Part shown: positions 34,680-43,636 of the stretch, in pieces
Layout: every line of letters begins with the position of its first letter
Numbering within the stretch: position 1 is the first letter of the stretch
DNA from: UBA10347 sp905182135
GTDB lineage: Bacteria; Actinomycetota; Acidimicrobiia; Acidimicrobiales; UBA10347
Direction of reading: 5' to 3'
DNA length: 64,000 bases
Assembly: GCA_963925805.1 (NCBI GenBank)
Contig: CAWUSE010000022.1
Location: 1-64,000, forward strand
Notes under the pieces: generated by a model
What the model was told of the DNA's origin: nothing
Databases searched by the model: none
Seen by the model: the letters and a program-made list of their open reading frames with translations, nothing else
Made by a program: the position numbers and the translations under genes

Positions 34680-35159
34680 ATGTCAGCAGAATCAACACCG
34701 ACTAAGTCTTGTTCGCCCTCGGTACCTGTGATTGCCTTCGTGCAATCGTGCTGGCACCGCGACATCGTGGATCGGGCCCGCGATGGCTTTCTTGCCCAGG
34801 TGGGTGATCAAGCGACCGTCGAGGTGTTCGAAGTGCCGGGCGCGTTCGAACTGCCGCTCCACGCCCGTTGCGTGGCCGAGTCGGGTCACTTTGATGCGGT
34901 CGTAGCTGCTGGGTTCGTGGTTGATGGTGGTATCTATCGTCATGAATTTGTGGCTGATGCCGTGATCAGCGGACTGATGCGAGTGCAACTCGATTCAGGA
35001 GTGCCGGTTTTTTCGAGCGTATTGACACCTCAGCAATTCCACGAGAGCCCTACCCATGTGGAGTTCTTCCGGAATCATATGATCGAGAAGGGTCACGAGG
35101 TTGCGACTGCATGCCTGCAAACCTTGGAGGCCCGGTCCCAGATCTTGGCTCTGGTCTGA
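34680..35159 (+). CDS. ribH: 6,7-dimethyl-8-ribityllumazine synthase, type II (RibH2-like)
   Basis: Condenses 5-amino-6-ribitylaminouracil with dihydroxybutanone phosphate in riboflavin synthesis. The motifs VPGAFELPLHA, GGIYRHEFVADAV, LTPQQFHES and the end EARSQILALV match the alphaproteobacterial type II (RibH2, decameric) enzymes rather than the usual icosahedral type. 159 residues. ATG 34680 rather than 34668, because the latter lies in the -10 box; the transcript would be leaderless. No other rib genes are nearby, so this is likely an additional, stress-controlled copy. Confidence 0.87.
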   Translation: MSAESTPTKSCSPSVPVIAFVQSCWHRDIVDRARDGFLAQVGDQATVEVFEVPGAFELPLHARCVAESGHFDAVVAAGFVVDGGIYRHEFVADAVISGLMRVQLDSGVPVFSSVLTPQQFHESPTHVEFFRNHMIEKGHEVATACLQTLEARSQILALV

Positions 35160-35406
35160 GCCTCGTCCAGGAGTGGTCAGTAGTTTGGTGGAAGCTGGTT
35201 ATCTGTAAAGTTCTCTTCGGAGCCGACCAAGCAGTGGTCGTCGTGGCCGGTTCAACCTCGGCAGCTGTTGTCTAGGTTTGATCTCTGGCTGCTGGACCGC
35301 TCGGCGCCACATTGGCTGTACCACGATCCGGGGCGAGTCGGATCAGCTGACGTCGCTCACCCTGTGGCTGGTTCCCGAGAACCCGAAGTTGGCACAACTG
35401 TTTGCG

Positions 35407-36168
35407 CTACCGGAGGGTTTGCATCCAGCTCAGGCCTTGCTCGACTGTGCCCGTGGGCCGGTATTCGGCGCCCAAAGGACGGTCCCAACCAAGACCGTCG
35501 AGCATCTCGAACACCGACGCGTAGTCGAGGTCGCCATGGTCAGGCTCGGTGCGGTCCGGAACCGAAGCGAATTGCACGTGTCCAAGGATCGGCAACACCT
35601 GGGGGAGGAGCTCCAGTACGTCGGCTCCACTCTTGGCTGTGTGGTAACAATCGAACATGAGCTTCAGATTGGGACGGTCTACCGCATCGATGATGCCGGC
35701 AGCATCGATGGTGTTGTGCAGGTAGTAACCGGGCGTATCAAGAGTGTTCAATGGCTCGATCAGAATGGTGATGTCGTGAGGGGCTGCCTGCTCGCAGGCG
35801 TAGCGCAAGTTGCCTAGAAACGTTAGAAACGCATCAGGTTTTGGTGGTGCCAACCCAGCCATCACATGAACGGCCGAGGCGCTGATAGTGCAGGCATAAC
35901 GAATAGCTTCGTCAATAGATAGCCGGGCTTCTCTAGCGCGCCCGGCAAGTGCAGCCAATCCGAACTCATCGTCGGCCCCTCGACGGGTGTTGAGGCCCAG
36001 CATCGTCAATCCGGTCTCGCTAAGGGCGGCTGCGGTTTCGCTAGCTGGTGTGTCATAGGGCCAATGGCACTCGACAGCGTCGAAGCCGGAGTCGGCTGCA
36101 GCACGAATGGCATCGGGTAACGGGCGGTCGTTCCATAGAAAGCCGAGGTTCGCTGAGAAGGTCGCCAT
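35407..36168 (-). CDS. hyi: Hydroxypyruvate isomerase-family protein
   Basis: TIM-barrel of the AP-endonuclease-2 superfamily, 253 residues, beginning FSANLGFLWNDRPLPDAI with GFDAVECHWPYD, and a metal-ligand Glu in ILIEPLNTLDTPGYYL. Hydroxypyruvate isomerase interconverts hydroxypyruvate and tartronate semialdehyde in glyoxylate use; related isomerases share the fold, so specificity is inferred. ATG was set at MATFSANLG, where homology starts. The open frame upstream is not conserved. Confidence 0.82.
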   Translation of the reverse strand: MATFSANLGFLWNDRPLPDAIRAAADSGFDAVECHWPYDTPASETAAALSETGLTMLGLNTRRGADDEFGLAALAGRAREARLSIDEAIRYACTISASAVHVMAGLAPPKPDAFLTFLGNLRYACEQAAPHDITILIEPLNTLDTPGYYLHNTIDAAGIIDAVDRPNLKLMFDCYHTAKSGADVLELLPQVLPILGHVQFASVPDRTEPDHGDLDYASVFEMLDGLGWDRPLGAEYRPTGTVEQGLSWMQTLR

Positions 36169-36176
36169 AATCCCTG

Positions 36177-36182
36177 AAGCTA
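36177..36182 (-). promoter_or_regulatory. -10 box TAGCTT of hyi
   Basis: On the minus strand TAGCTT ends 8 bases before the hyi ATG. Confidence 0.4.
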
Positions 36183-36311
36183 CCACCGGACCCACCATCT
36201 GATTGGGTACCTTCGTGTCAGGTCCTTTTCTTTGGTTTCTGAGCATGATTGGGTACAGGTCCGGCAAGAATAGAAGCCAGAGTACGCGCTGTTTTTCGCT
36301 GAACGGCAGGG

Positions 36312-36719
36312 TCAATCCCAGCGTGCGGGCTTCTGGCGGAGCTTCTTGGTGTCGGAACGTTGCTTTTTGCCATCGAGCCGACGTCGTTGGGACCCTCTCG
36401 AGGGTTTTGTCGCCTTGCGGCGGCGCTGCCGCACGAGTGCTGCACGGACCTTCTCGGCGAGCCGATCGGATGCGAGATCCTTGTTACGGAGTTGTGAACG
36501 GTGGTCATCGACGTCGACCCGTGCGACATGGCCAAGTTTTGTGATCAGCTGATCACGCATTTCAGAGTTGAGAACGACCGATTCAGCGATGTTCCAAGAG
36601 AGTTGGACCCTGGTGCTGGATCGGTTCGCATGCTGGCCACCTGGCCCGCCCGACGTGGTGTATTTCCAGTCCAGTTCCGCATCGGGAACGACCAGGGAGT
36701 GGTTGATCTCGATGGGCAT
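36312..36719 (-). CDS. arfB: Peptidyl-tRNA hydrolase ArfB (ribosome rescue)
   Basis: Codon-independent release factor that frees peptide from stalled ribosomes. GGQ at 27-29 in TSGGPGGQHANRSSTRVQL (TSGGPGGQHANRSS) is catalytic, and the basic C-terminal tail (KKQRSDTKKLRQKPARWD) enters the empty mRNA channel. 135 residues, normal for ArfB/YaeJ and much shorter than RF1/RF2. ATG was chosen at MPIEINHSL. hyi lies 143 bases downstream on the same strand. Confidence 0.92.
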   Translation of the reverse strand: MPIEINHSLVVPDAELDWKYTTSGGPGGQHANRSSTRVQLSWNIAESVVLNSEMRDQLITKLGHVARVDVDDHRSQLRNKDLASDRLAEKVRAALVRQRRRKATKPSRGSQRRRLDGKKQRSDTKKLRQKPARWD

Positions 36720-36974
36720 ATCTCTAAGGATGCCACGAGTTGGCCCTGTCCGGTGGGGCTCGTGGGGGTCAACGCCTTTCGCACTGGTATCGCTCGCCTG
36801 ACCGTCTGAGGATGCGCACCTAGTGCCCACCAGAGTGAGCAGGACAAGAGCAGCACAAGAGCAAGAAAGAAGCGGCGAACGCGTAAAGCCAAGGCGCTTC
36901 TTCTGTCACCCTGCTGGGGCTTTCCCCCGTCGTGCTGTTTAAGGAGATTAGGCGTAGGGCCTGTGACGCTGGTG

Positions 36975-38147
36975 CTATGCGGCGCCGCGGCGTTGGCGCA
37001 TCGGGGCGGATGCGGCGAGTGCTCCTGCAATGCAGGTAATCGTCACCAAGACCTGCGTGGTGCCGAACACGCTGCTCAACGAACTGACGATGAGCGGCAT
37101 GATCATGCCGGTATAGGCAAGAAGGTAGAAGGTAGAGCTGAGAGCACCCCGACTGTTGTGGTCGGTAAGTTCACCCACCAGGGTGAGACCTGTAACTGAA
37201 ATGACACCGCTTGCAGCGCCCAAGATGACTGCAGAGGGCCAGACAAGAGGCCAGGTCCCGGTCACAAAAGCGATGGTTCCAAGCCCATAACCAACCGTTC
37301 CAATGGCGGCGCCCCAACCCATTGCGGTGCGGGTGGGAATGCGGCTCATTAGCGGCCGCGAAAGCAGGCCGCCCCAGGCGGTCGCAGCGCCAGACAACCC
37401 GGTGAGCACCACGGGGCTGGCATCAACAGTGTCGCTGAGGAGCACCGGGAATAAGGCAAAAGCCATCGAGGGGAAGGCGAAGATCAGGATGGCGAGTGGG
37501 CCGATATACCACAAGAACTGACCGCGGGCCGCAGCGGGAACGCCGAACCGCACCGCAGGGCGCCAGCGCCCGTTCTGCGCCGCTGCGGCGACGTCGACAG
37601 TCTCATCGACCCTTAGGACCGCTGGAATCACAAGAAGCGTGATTGCTACATGAAAGAGGAATGGGACGACCAGTGGGGATGGGCCAATCCACTCGTACAG
37701 GACCGACAACAGTGGTGCAGTGCCAAAACCGCCATACGTGACCAGGGTCGCGATCAGCGCTGCCTTGGTCTGCTGGCCCGGACCCAGTAATTCTTGGAGC
37801 CAGGCGGCGCCGACGCCGAGCCCTAGGCCGCTCACGATTCCAATCACGACCCGACCTGCGAGCAACAGGCTGAAGGCGTCGCGGCCAAAGATGATTAGCA
37901 AAGAACCAACCGCCGCCAAGGCGAGTGAGGTCACCAGAAGTCGTTTGCGCCCGTAACGGTCAGATAGCTGCCCAGCGATCATCAGCGTGCTCAAGATGCC
38001 CACGGCGTACACCACGAAGATTAGCTGCGTCGTATTCGCGTTCAAGCCAAGACGATCGCGATAGAGCACGAGGAACGGTGTCGATACGTTTGTTCCGTAG
38101 CCCACGATAAAGAGCCCGAGAGCCACGGTGAGCGTATTCTTGTTCAT
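36975..38147 (-). CDS. MFS transporter
   Basis: 390 residues, 12 predicted helices; the loop 2-3 signature GQLSDRYGRKRLL and the central cytoplasmic loop are typical of drug/H+ antiporter-like carriers. Substrate unknown. The start MNKNTLTVALGLFIVGYGTN puts helix 1 at the N-terminus. It lies 61 bases after the DAHP synthase start region on the same strand and could be read with it (aroF-type gene upstream, MFS downstream). Confidence 0.85.
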   Translation of the reverse strand: MNKNTLTVALGLFIVGYGTNVSTPFLVLYRDRLGLNANTTQLIFVVYAVGILSTLMIAGQLSDRYGRKRLLVTSLALAAVGSLLIIFGRDAFSLLLAGRVVIGIVSGLGLGVGAAWLQELLGPGQQTKAALIATLVTYGGFGTAPLLSVLYEWIGPSPLVVPFLFHVAITLLVIPAVLRVDETVDVAAAAQNGRWRPAVRFGVPAAARGQFLWYIGPLAILIFAFPSMAFALFPVLLSDTVDASPVVLTGLSGAATAWGGLLSRPLMSRIPTRTAMGWGAAIGTVGYGLGTIAFVTGTWPLVWPSAVILGAASGVISVTGLTLVGELTDHNSRGALSSTFYLLAYTGMIMPLIVSSLSSVFGTTQVLVTITCIAGALAASAPMRQRRGAA

Positions 38148-38208
38148 TGATATTTAGTCGAGCGGTTGGTAACCGAGTTTGCAGTCGCCACGGAGTACCC
38201 ACTGCGGT

Positions 38209-39552
38209 TTAACGTTGCAAGAACTCGGCGACGCGGAATGCAAGGTCGATGGACTGTTTGCCGTTGAGGCGGGGATCGCAGATGGTCTCATAGCGAGCCT
38301 CGAGGTCTGAATGGCCAAGGTCTTCGCTGCCGCCAAGACATTCGGTGACGTCTTCGCCGGTGAGTTCGATATGGATGCCGCCAGCCCATGTGCCGACTTG
38401 GGCATGGGCAGAGAAGAAGCCCTCGACCTCGCGGCATATGTCGTCGAAGTGGCGGGTCTTAAGGCCGGTCTCGCTGGTGAAGGTGTTGCCGTGCATGGGA
38501 TCGCAGACCCAGACCACCGGGTGGCCAGAATCCTTGACTGCCCGCAGCAACCGAGGCAGATTCTCGGTGATGGTGTCAGCGCCCATTCGAGAGATCAACG
38601 TAAGGCGGCCAGGGATTTGCTCGGGGTTCAGCGCTTCGCAAATACCCAGGACTTCTTCGGGGGTGGCAGTTGGGCCGATCTTGCAGCCCAGTGGGTTCTT
38701 GACACCGCGAAGGAATTCGATATGAGCTCCATCAAGCTGGCGGGTGCGCTCGCCGATCCAGAGCATGTGGGCAGAACAGTCGTACCAATCGTCGGTCAGG
38801 CTGTCCTGGCGAGTCAGTGCTTGCTCATAGTCGAGCAGTAGGGCTTCGTGACTGGTGTAGAAGTCGACTTCTACAAGGCGAGAGTCATCGTGAATGTCGA
38901 TGCCACAGCTGCTCATGAACTGCAGCGCTGCTTCGATGCCGTCGGCCAACTGCTGGTAACGCTTGCCCTGGGGGGAGGCGGCTAGGAACTCTTGGTTCCA
39001 CGAATGGACCTGGGTCAGGTTCGCAAACCCACCCTTGGTGAAGGCTCGAAGTAAATTTAGGGTCGAAGCCGACTGCTGGTATGCCTGCAGCAGTCGCTGC
39101 GGGTTCGGAGTACGAGCGCCCTCGCCGAATTCAGGGTCATTAACGATGTGGCCACGGAAGGACGGAAGTTCGACCCCGTCGATGGTTTCGGTATCGCTGG
39201 AACGCGGCTTTGCGAACTGGCCAGCGATGCGCCCGACCTTTACGACTGGTAACCCGCCTGAGTAGGTGAGCGCAACGGCCATCTGCAAGATGACCTTGAG
39301 CCGGTCACGAATGCCGTCGGCGGAATAACTATCAAAGGATTCAGCACAGTCGCCCGCTTGCAGCAGGAATGCACGGCCTTGTGCCACCTCGCCGAGTGCT
39401 TCAGTCAGGTCGCGTGCTTCGCCGGCAAATACCAGCGGGGGAAGCGTCGAAATTTGATCGAGTACACCGTTGAGAGCGTCGGCGTCAGGCCATGCAGGCT
39501 GTTGCGCCACGGGGCGGTCGAGCCAACTGTCTGGAGTCCATGTGATGCTCAT
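38209..39552 (-). CDS. Class II 3-deoxy-7-phosphoheptulonate synthase
   Basis: First enzyme of the shikimate pathway: joins phosphoenolpyruvate and erythrose 4-phosphate. Class II (plant/mycobacterial) signatures: LLQAGDCAESFDSY, GRIAGQFAKPRSSDTE, SRMGADTITENLP and VVWVCDPMHGNTFT; the Cys, His, Glu and Asp metal ligands lie in these. 447 residues, close to the 462 of M. tuberculosis AroG. A CACACT box lies 8 bases before ATG. Confidence 0.95.
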   Translation of the reverse strand: MSITWTPDSWLDRPVAQQPAWPDADALNGVLDQISTLPPLVFAGEARDLTEALGEVAQGRAFLLQAGDCAESFDSYSADGIRDRLKVILQMAVALTYSGGLPVVKVGRIAGQFAKPRSSDTETIDGVELPSFRGHIVNDPEFGEGARTPNPQRLLQAYQQSASTLNLLRAFTKGGFANLTQVHSWNQEFLAASPQGKRYQQLADGIEAALQFMSSCGIDIHDDSRLVEVDFYTSHEALLLDYEQALTRQDSLTDDWYDCSAHMLWIGERTRQLDGAHIEFLRGVKNPLGCKIGPTATPEEVLGICEALNPEQIPGRLTLISRMGADTITENLPRLLRAVKDSGHPVVWVCDPMHGNTFTSETGLKTRHFDDICREVEGFFSAHAQVGTWAGGIHIELTGEDVTECLGGSEDLGHSDLEARYETICDPRLNGKQSIDLAFRVAEFLQR

Positions 39553-39988
39553 AGGTCACCAGTGTGCCCGGTATTGTTCGTTGGTTGCACCGAGTTTCTG
39601 CTGGGTTTGCTTACGGTCCGATTCTGGGCGGCGCGGTTCCAGAATCGTCGCTACTGGCCGGCTCCAGTCGGTATGACGGAAATCAATAGGTGATTAACGC
39701 TGCACCAACGTCGGTTTGACGCTGTGAGAGGGTCCTGTGAAAGGCTCAGTGTCGCTCATAACGAACTCCGCAGTTGCTTAGCGCTCCGTGCGACTAGCGC
39801 TCCTCGGGAATCGACGGGCATCTCAGCGGCAAGCTGTATGTCTGCACGTGCGACTTCTTCGCTCTGCTGCAGGATCTGTCGGCAATGCCGGTTGGGTCTT
39901 GATAGGTCTCTTATCGCTGGGCTGCTGACGCCAGCAAAGTTGGTAGCCAACGTCAGCACCAGTCGGAACAGCAAATCGACGTCTGGCC
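39553..39988. other. Gap between DAHP synthase and enoyl-CoA hydratase genes
   Basis: A minus-strand frame of 72 codons (TTG start at 39974, peptide ending RGALVARSAKQLRSSL) begins just after the hydratase stop, but it has no ribosome site or known family. TAGCGCTCC occurs twice near 39780. No supported gene. Confidence 0.4.
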
Positions 39989-40807
39989 TCAGCCGAGGCC
40001 AGGCCGGGGCAGCCCAATCGAGTCATAGGAATCCTGTCCGGCGTCGTACCGAGCTTGCACCTCGCTCATGAGGGCGATGGAGTCGTCGCGCCGTGCGACG
40101 CTAGAAAAGATTTGCGATTCGTTGCGACTGGCTGCGTTGAGTGGCAAATCAAGGCCCTCGTAAAAGCTGCGCTTGCAGGCTTCAAGCGACCACGCAGGCC
40201 ACTTTGCGATGTGCGTGGCCCAGTCGATAGCGGCCTGGCGCAACTCACTGTCGGGGACGACCTTGTTGATCGCTCCAAGCTGGTGGGCTTCGGATGCGGT
40301 AATCGGTCGGCCGTCAAGAATCATCTCCAAGCATTTGGTTGGACCGATGAGGCGGGCCAGGCGCGTAGTGCCGCCTGCTCCAGGAATAATTCCCAGACCG
40401 ACCTCTGGCTGACCGTAAGTTGCTGACTCGCTGGCGATACGCAGGTCACACGCCCACGACAGTTCAGCCCCACCGCCCCACGCTTGGCCATTGTTCGCAG
40501 CGATGGAGATCATCGGCGTATCAGAGATCTCCTCAAAAATTCGCGGCGACGGGGGAGGCGTCGCGTGGCCGTTCTCAGCAACGGCTGCTTGACGATCGAT
40601 AATGAATTGCAGCGACCAGTGGGCAATGAAATAGTCCGGAGTGTCCGAAGCAAGAACGAACGCGCGGCAGCCCGTTTCCTCAAGTTGGCGAACCGCTGCC
40701 ATGATCTTGTCGGCTAACTCGCCGCCGCCAAAGTTCCTAGGCGGATCGGCAAAAGCGATTAGGCCCACACCTTCAGCCGGGTATGACACGTTTACGGTGA
40801 TGGCCAC
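39989..40807 (-). CDS. Enoyl-CoA hydratase/isomerase-family protein
   Basis: 272 residues of the crotonase fold: the first oxyanion-hole strand region near RAFVLASDTPDYFIAHW, the second at AAINNGQAWGGGAELSWACD (here AANNGQAWGGGAELSWACD), then YGQPEVGLGIIPGAGGTTRL. One catalytic Glu (Gln-Pro-Glu segment) is present. Substrate unknown. GTG 40807 was chosen because AAGGA lies 9 bases before it; ATG six codons earlier lacks a site. Confidence 0.85.
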   Translation of the reverse strand: MAITVNVSYPAEGVGLIAFADPPRNFGGGELADKIMAAVRQLEETGCRAFVLASDTPDYFIAHWSLQFIIDRQAAVAENGHATPPPSPRIFEEISDTPMISIAANNGQAWGGGAELSWACDLRIASESATYGQPEVGLGIIPGAGGTTRLARLIGPTKCLEMILDGRPITASEAHQLGAINKVVPDSELRQAAIDWATHIAKWPAWSLEACKRSFYEGLDLPLNAASRNESQIFSSVARRDDSIALMSEVQARYDAGQDSYDSIGLPRPGLG

Positions 40808-40825
40808 GTCGTTATTTCCTTGCAT

Positions 40826-41342
40826 TCGTCGTCAGCACATCGGAGCCTACTTGGCAGCTCTCTTCCGCACCGAAGTCTCCGTTTAGCCGGCACTTTTCCA
40901 CTTCCGAGCGACTTGTGCACAGCAACCGGCACATCGCAAACGATGAACTGGAGCCGTTGCACGCCTGAGACTTGATCTCTCTACGCCGGGCGTTAGCCCG
41001 GCCTAGCGTGCGTGCGGCGCTGATCGCTGCCAGCAATGCTGAGGAGTCCGAACAGATCGTCGACGTCACCTAGTTGTTTTTCCTGGTCGGCTGTTTGTCG
41101 CGACAAAAGCTTCGCGATAGGGACTGGTTCGTTGAGATTCCCAAACCGGTTGAGGGCCGAGTCGAGATCATGGCCAAACACTTCAGCTACGAGACTGCGC
41201 TTCAGATTGGAGGTGAAGAGGCATCGGTCCTGCCTTGTTCATTTCACGTAATGGCCAAGTTCTAAGGTCATATTCGGGGCCGTGTTACTGTCGTTTCCTG
41301 TTCGACTAGCGGGTTGAACTTTTGGAAAGTCGGCAAGTAAAT
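40826..41342. other. Gap before the alpha/beta hydrolase gene
   Basis: A minus-strand frame (41181 to 40993, about 62 codons, reading ...FGNLNEPVPIAKLLSRQ...) is protein-like but unrecognised and without a ribosome site. A TCGCGA-N8-TCGCGA dyad lies at 41097-41116. No supported gene. Confidence 0.35.
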
Positions 41343-42032
41343 ATGAATAAGCCAGTTGTTCTTGTCCATGGGGCTTGGCACGGGCCCTGGTGTTGGGATC
41401 GTGTCACTCCGCATCTTGATGCTGCGGGTGTGCCATGGGTGGCTCCAGATCTCCCCAGCTGTCTGACAGCTTCTGCGGGGTCGAATGTAACCGATGACGA
41501 TCTAGCTGTTCGAAGAGCTATCGATGCGCTGGCCGGAAATGAGCAAGTAATTTTGCTCGGGCACTCCCGAGGAGGCGGGGTAATCACTGAATCCGGGACG
41601 CATGACCGAGTCGGTCACCTGGTGTATCTTGCCGCTTTTCTCGGCGATGAAGATGAGGACGCAACTCGCTGGATCTCTCCGGGTCTCTACAGCGCTCTTG
41701 AGTCTCATGACGATGGCACGACGACTGTGCGAGCCGATATGGGCGCAGAAGTTTTTTACAATGAATGCAGCGGTAAAGACTTTGCTTGGGCAGCGCAGCA
41801 GTTGCGTCCACAGAGCCACACGCCTCTTGAAACCGCTTCCCAACTAGCGTGGAAACATAAGCCTTCAACGTACGTGGTTTGTTCTCGTGATAATGCAATC
41901 CCGGCCGAAGGTCAACGCGTGATGGCGGCTCGCTCTGGGAGCATGGTCGAATGGAACACCGACCATTCTCCGTTTGCCAACCGACCCGAGCTTGTGGCGG
42001 CGTTGTTAATCGGTCTGAGCGTCGGTTCGTAG
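41343..42032 (+). CDS. Alpha/beta-hydrolase of the esterase/lyase type
   Basis: 229 residues. N-terminal VVLVHGAWHGPWCWDRV oxyanion region, nucleophile elbow GHSRGG, Asp in VVCSRDNAIP, and His in NTDHSPFANRPE give a full triad. The short form without a cap resembles plant salicylate esterase/hydroxynitrile-lyase relatives. Substrate unknown. ATG was set at MNKPVVLVHG; GGAAAG lies upstream. Monocistronic. Confidence 0.85.
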   Translation: MNKPVVLVHGAWHGPWCWDRVTPHLDAAGVPWVAPDLPSCLTASAGSNVTDDDLAVRRAIDALAGNEQVILLGHSRGGGVITESGTHDRVGHLVYLAAFLGDEDEDATRWISPGLYSALESHDDGTTTVRADMGAEVFYNECSGKDFAWAAQQLRPQSHTPLETASQLAWKHKPSTYVVCSRDNAIPAEGQRVMAARSGSMVEWNTDHSPFANRPELVAALLIGLSVGS

Positions 42033-42448
42033 ATCAAGGGATTATAAAGGCGCTATTTGGTTAGTTTTCTGCAACATCAGCCGCGTCGATGACTCAGAGA
42101 CGCAGACCGTCACTGGCTTGCTTTATCGCACACCCCAATAGGCAACCGGTGGCGCACTGAAGCAATAGTTCTCAACTCTGCTTTGCCACCGCTCATGGTT
42201 GGGCTCATAGCTTTCGTCTTTCGCGTGGCTGACTCGGGGGCTCGTGTGGCCATTGCAGGAGTCAATATCGTGATTCGTGTCTGCGGTTCAATGATGGTGA
42301 ACACTTTCCAAAGATCGACAGGGTGGACCTAGTTCTGGTTCGTGTTCAATGATGGGTCTGTCTCTCGGATGGCAGTAAATTCCCGGGTCGCATCGACACA
42401 TCTCGGCTGAGCAATGGCTGCTCGCCGACTCTTGTCTGCAAAACGCGA
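42033..42448. other. Gap between the hydrolase and FAS1 genes
   Basis: No supported gene. A plus-strand frame of 45 codons from ATG 42192 (MVGLIAFVFRVADSG...) and a duplicated block GTTCAATGATGG (near 42288 and 42345) are present and may be remnants. Confidence 0.35.
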
Positions 42449-42476
42449 CGAACGCAGGGCGGCTGCCCTGCGTTCG
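42449..42476. terminator. Terminator after the FAS1 gene
   Basis: CGAACGCAGGGC and GCCCTGCGTTCG form a perfect 12-bp stem with a 4-base loop. On the minus strand tcgcgtttt follows; on the plus strand cctttctggttt follows, so it can serve both directions. Confidence 0.82.
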
Positions 42477-42516
42477 CCTTTCTGGTTTCTGGCGTCGATC
42501 TGGGAGATCGGCGAAG

Positions 42517-43089
42517 TTACCCAGCTGCTGGTGGCAGCAGGACGGTGTCGATGACGTGGATGATGCCGTTGGATGCGGCGATATCTGCGGCGATGACGGT
42601 GGCGTTGTTAATCATGACGCTGCCGTCGACGACACTGATGTCGATGGAGGCGCCGTTGACGGTGTCGGCCGATTGGCCATCGAGGGAGATGGCGGTTGCT
42701 GCGTCAACTCCACCAGCGAGCACGTGGTAGGTCAGGATGGCGCCAAGGTCAGGACTCGCAAGGAGTTCTTCGACGGTGAGGCCGAGGGCTTCGAGTGCAG
42801 CGGCGAAGGCTTCGTCGGTGGGAGCGAAGACGGTGAACGGACCATCGCCGGAGAGCGTGTCGACAAGGCCTGCCTCAGTTACTGCTGCGACCAGGGTGGT
42901 AAAGGTGCCAGCGCCAACAGCAACGTCAACGATGGTGCCTGGCTCATCGGCCATAGCTTCGTCGGTGGCCATCTCCTCAGATGCGTCGTCCGCGACGACG
43001 CTTTCAGCGGCTTCATCGCTGCCACACGCTGCGGCGAGCATGGACAATGTCAGCATCGCTGCCAACAGTTTAAGAAGGGATGTCTTCAT
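42517..43089 (-). CDS. Lipoprotein with one fasciclin (FAS1) domain
   Basis: Exported, lipid-anchored: signal peptide MKTSLLKLLAAMLTLSMLAA with lipobox cysteine in AAACGSD, then an acidic Ala/Glu linker, then a FAS1 domain (GTFTTLVAAVTEAGLVDTL; H1 GPFTVFAPTDEAFAA; YHVLAGG; H2 NGIIHVIDTVLLP). 190 residues. FAS1 domains mediate adhesion or surface assembly. AGGAG site precedes ATG. A strong terminator follows. Confidence 0.92.
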   Translation of the reverse strand: MKTSLLKLLAAMLTLSMLAAACGSDEAAESVVADDASEEMATDEAMADEPGTIVDVAVGAGTFTTLVAAVTEAGLVDTLSGDGPFTVFAPTDEAFAAALEALGLTVEELLASPDLGAILTYHVLAGGVDAATAISLDGQSADTVNGASIDISVVDGSVMINNATVIAADIAASNGIIHVIDTVLLPPAAG

Positions 43090-43563
43090 GGGGATTGCTC
43101 CTGTAATCCAGGGGACGGCAGGTACTACGCCCGGGTCAGGATCTCCGGATGCACGTGCAACAAGGTTTAACGCCGATCGGCTGTGACCCTCGGCACGTGC
43201 CATCGGAGCCTCAATAAATCCTTGGACTACCCGGTCGCGAAATTAAGTATCGATGCCGCTTGGGCCCCGCAACAAGGGCTGTCGGGCGGGCCTGGGGCGA
43301 TGCAGCTGAGGTCGGCGGCCCAGGTTGCGCAGCTGGCAAGGAGTGGAATAGCTAGCCACGAGCCGACATAGTTAGTAAATGGTTTGGGCCTGCCACTTTC
43401 AGAGGATTTCAAGTACCTGATTTGCAGGATCAAAGTGATCTGGGATGACCCCTGGAGCGGGCTGAGTAGACGGCTACGGGTTGGATTTACCGCAGGTCGA
43501 GGTGGCCGAGCCCGTCGATGATGGCAGCGTCGCGCCTGACCACAGCGGACGTTCACGCCCCAT
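43090..43563. other. Divergent gap between FAS1 and M20 hydrolase genes
   Basis: No supported gene. A minus-strand tail of about 20 codons ending ...AAIIDGLGHLDLR-stop near 43490 looks like the end of a lost protein. Confidence 0.4.
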
Positions 43564-43598
43564 CACGTGAGACACGTCAGTCGTAAGCGTCTCACGTG
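43564..43598. promoter_or_regulatory. Perfect 10-bp inverted repeat upstream of the M20 hydrolase gene
   Basis: CACGTGAGAC and GTCTCACGTG face each other across 15 bases. The centre lies about 50 bases before the predicted start of transcription, a typical place for a dimeric activator or repressor. Confidence 0.6.
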
Positions 43599-43624
43599 GA
43601 AAGATAGCGGGAGGTCACAGTGGC

Positions 43625-43630
43625 TACGGT
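43625..43630 (+). promoter_or_regulatory. -10 box TACGGT of the M20 hydrolase gene
   Basis: TACGGT ends 6 bases before ATG, no ribosome site. Confidence 0.5.
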
Positions 43631-43636
43631 TGGTTC

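Noticed and set aside
36545..37030. 161-codon minus-strand frame with a hydrophobic segment before arfB
   Set aside because: It overlaps arfB in another frame and lacks a start signal; the hydrophobic run is short.
42110..42304. 64-codon minus-strand frame downstream of the FAS1 gene
   Set aside because: No ribosome site and no family; it lies beyond the FAS1 terminator.
42556..43170. 204-codon plus-strand frame rich in Gly/Asp
   Set aside because: Antisense of the FAS1 lipoprotein gene.
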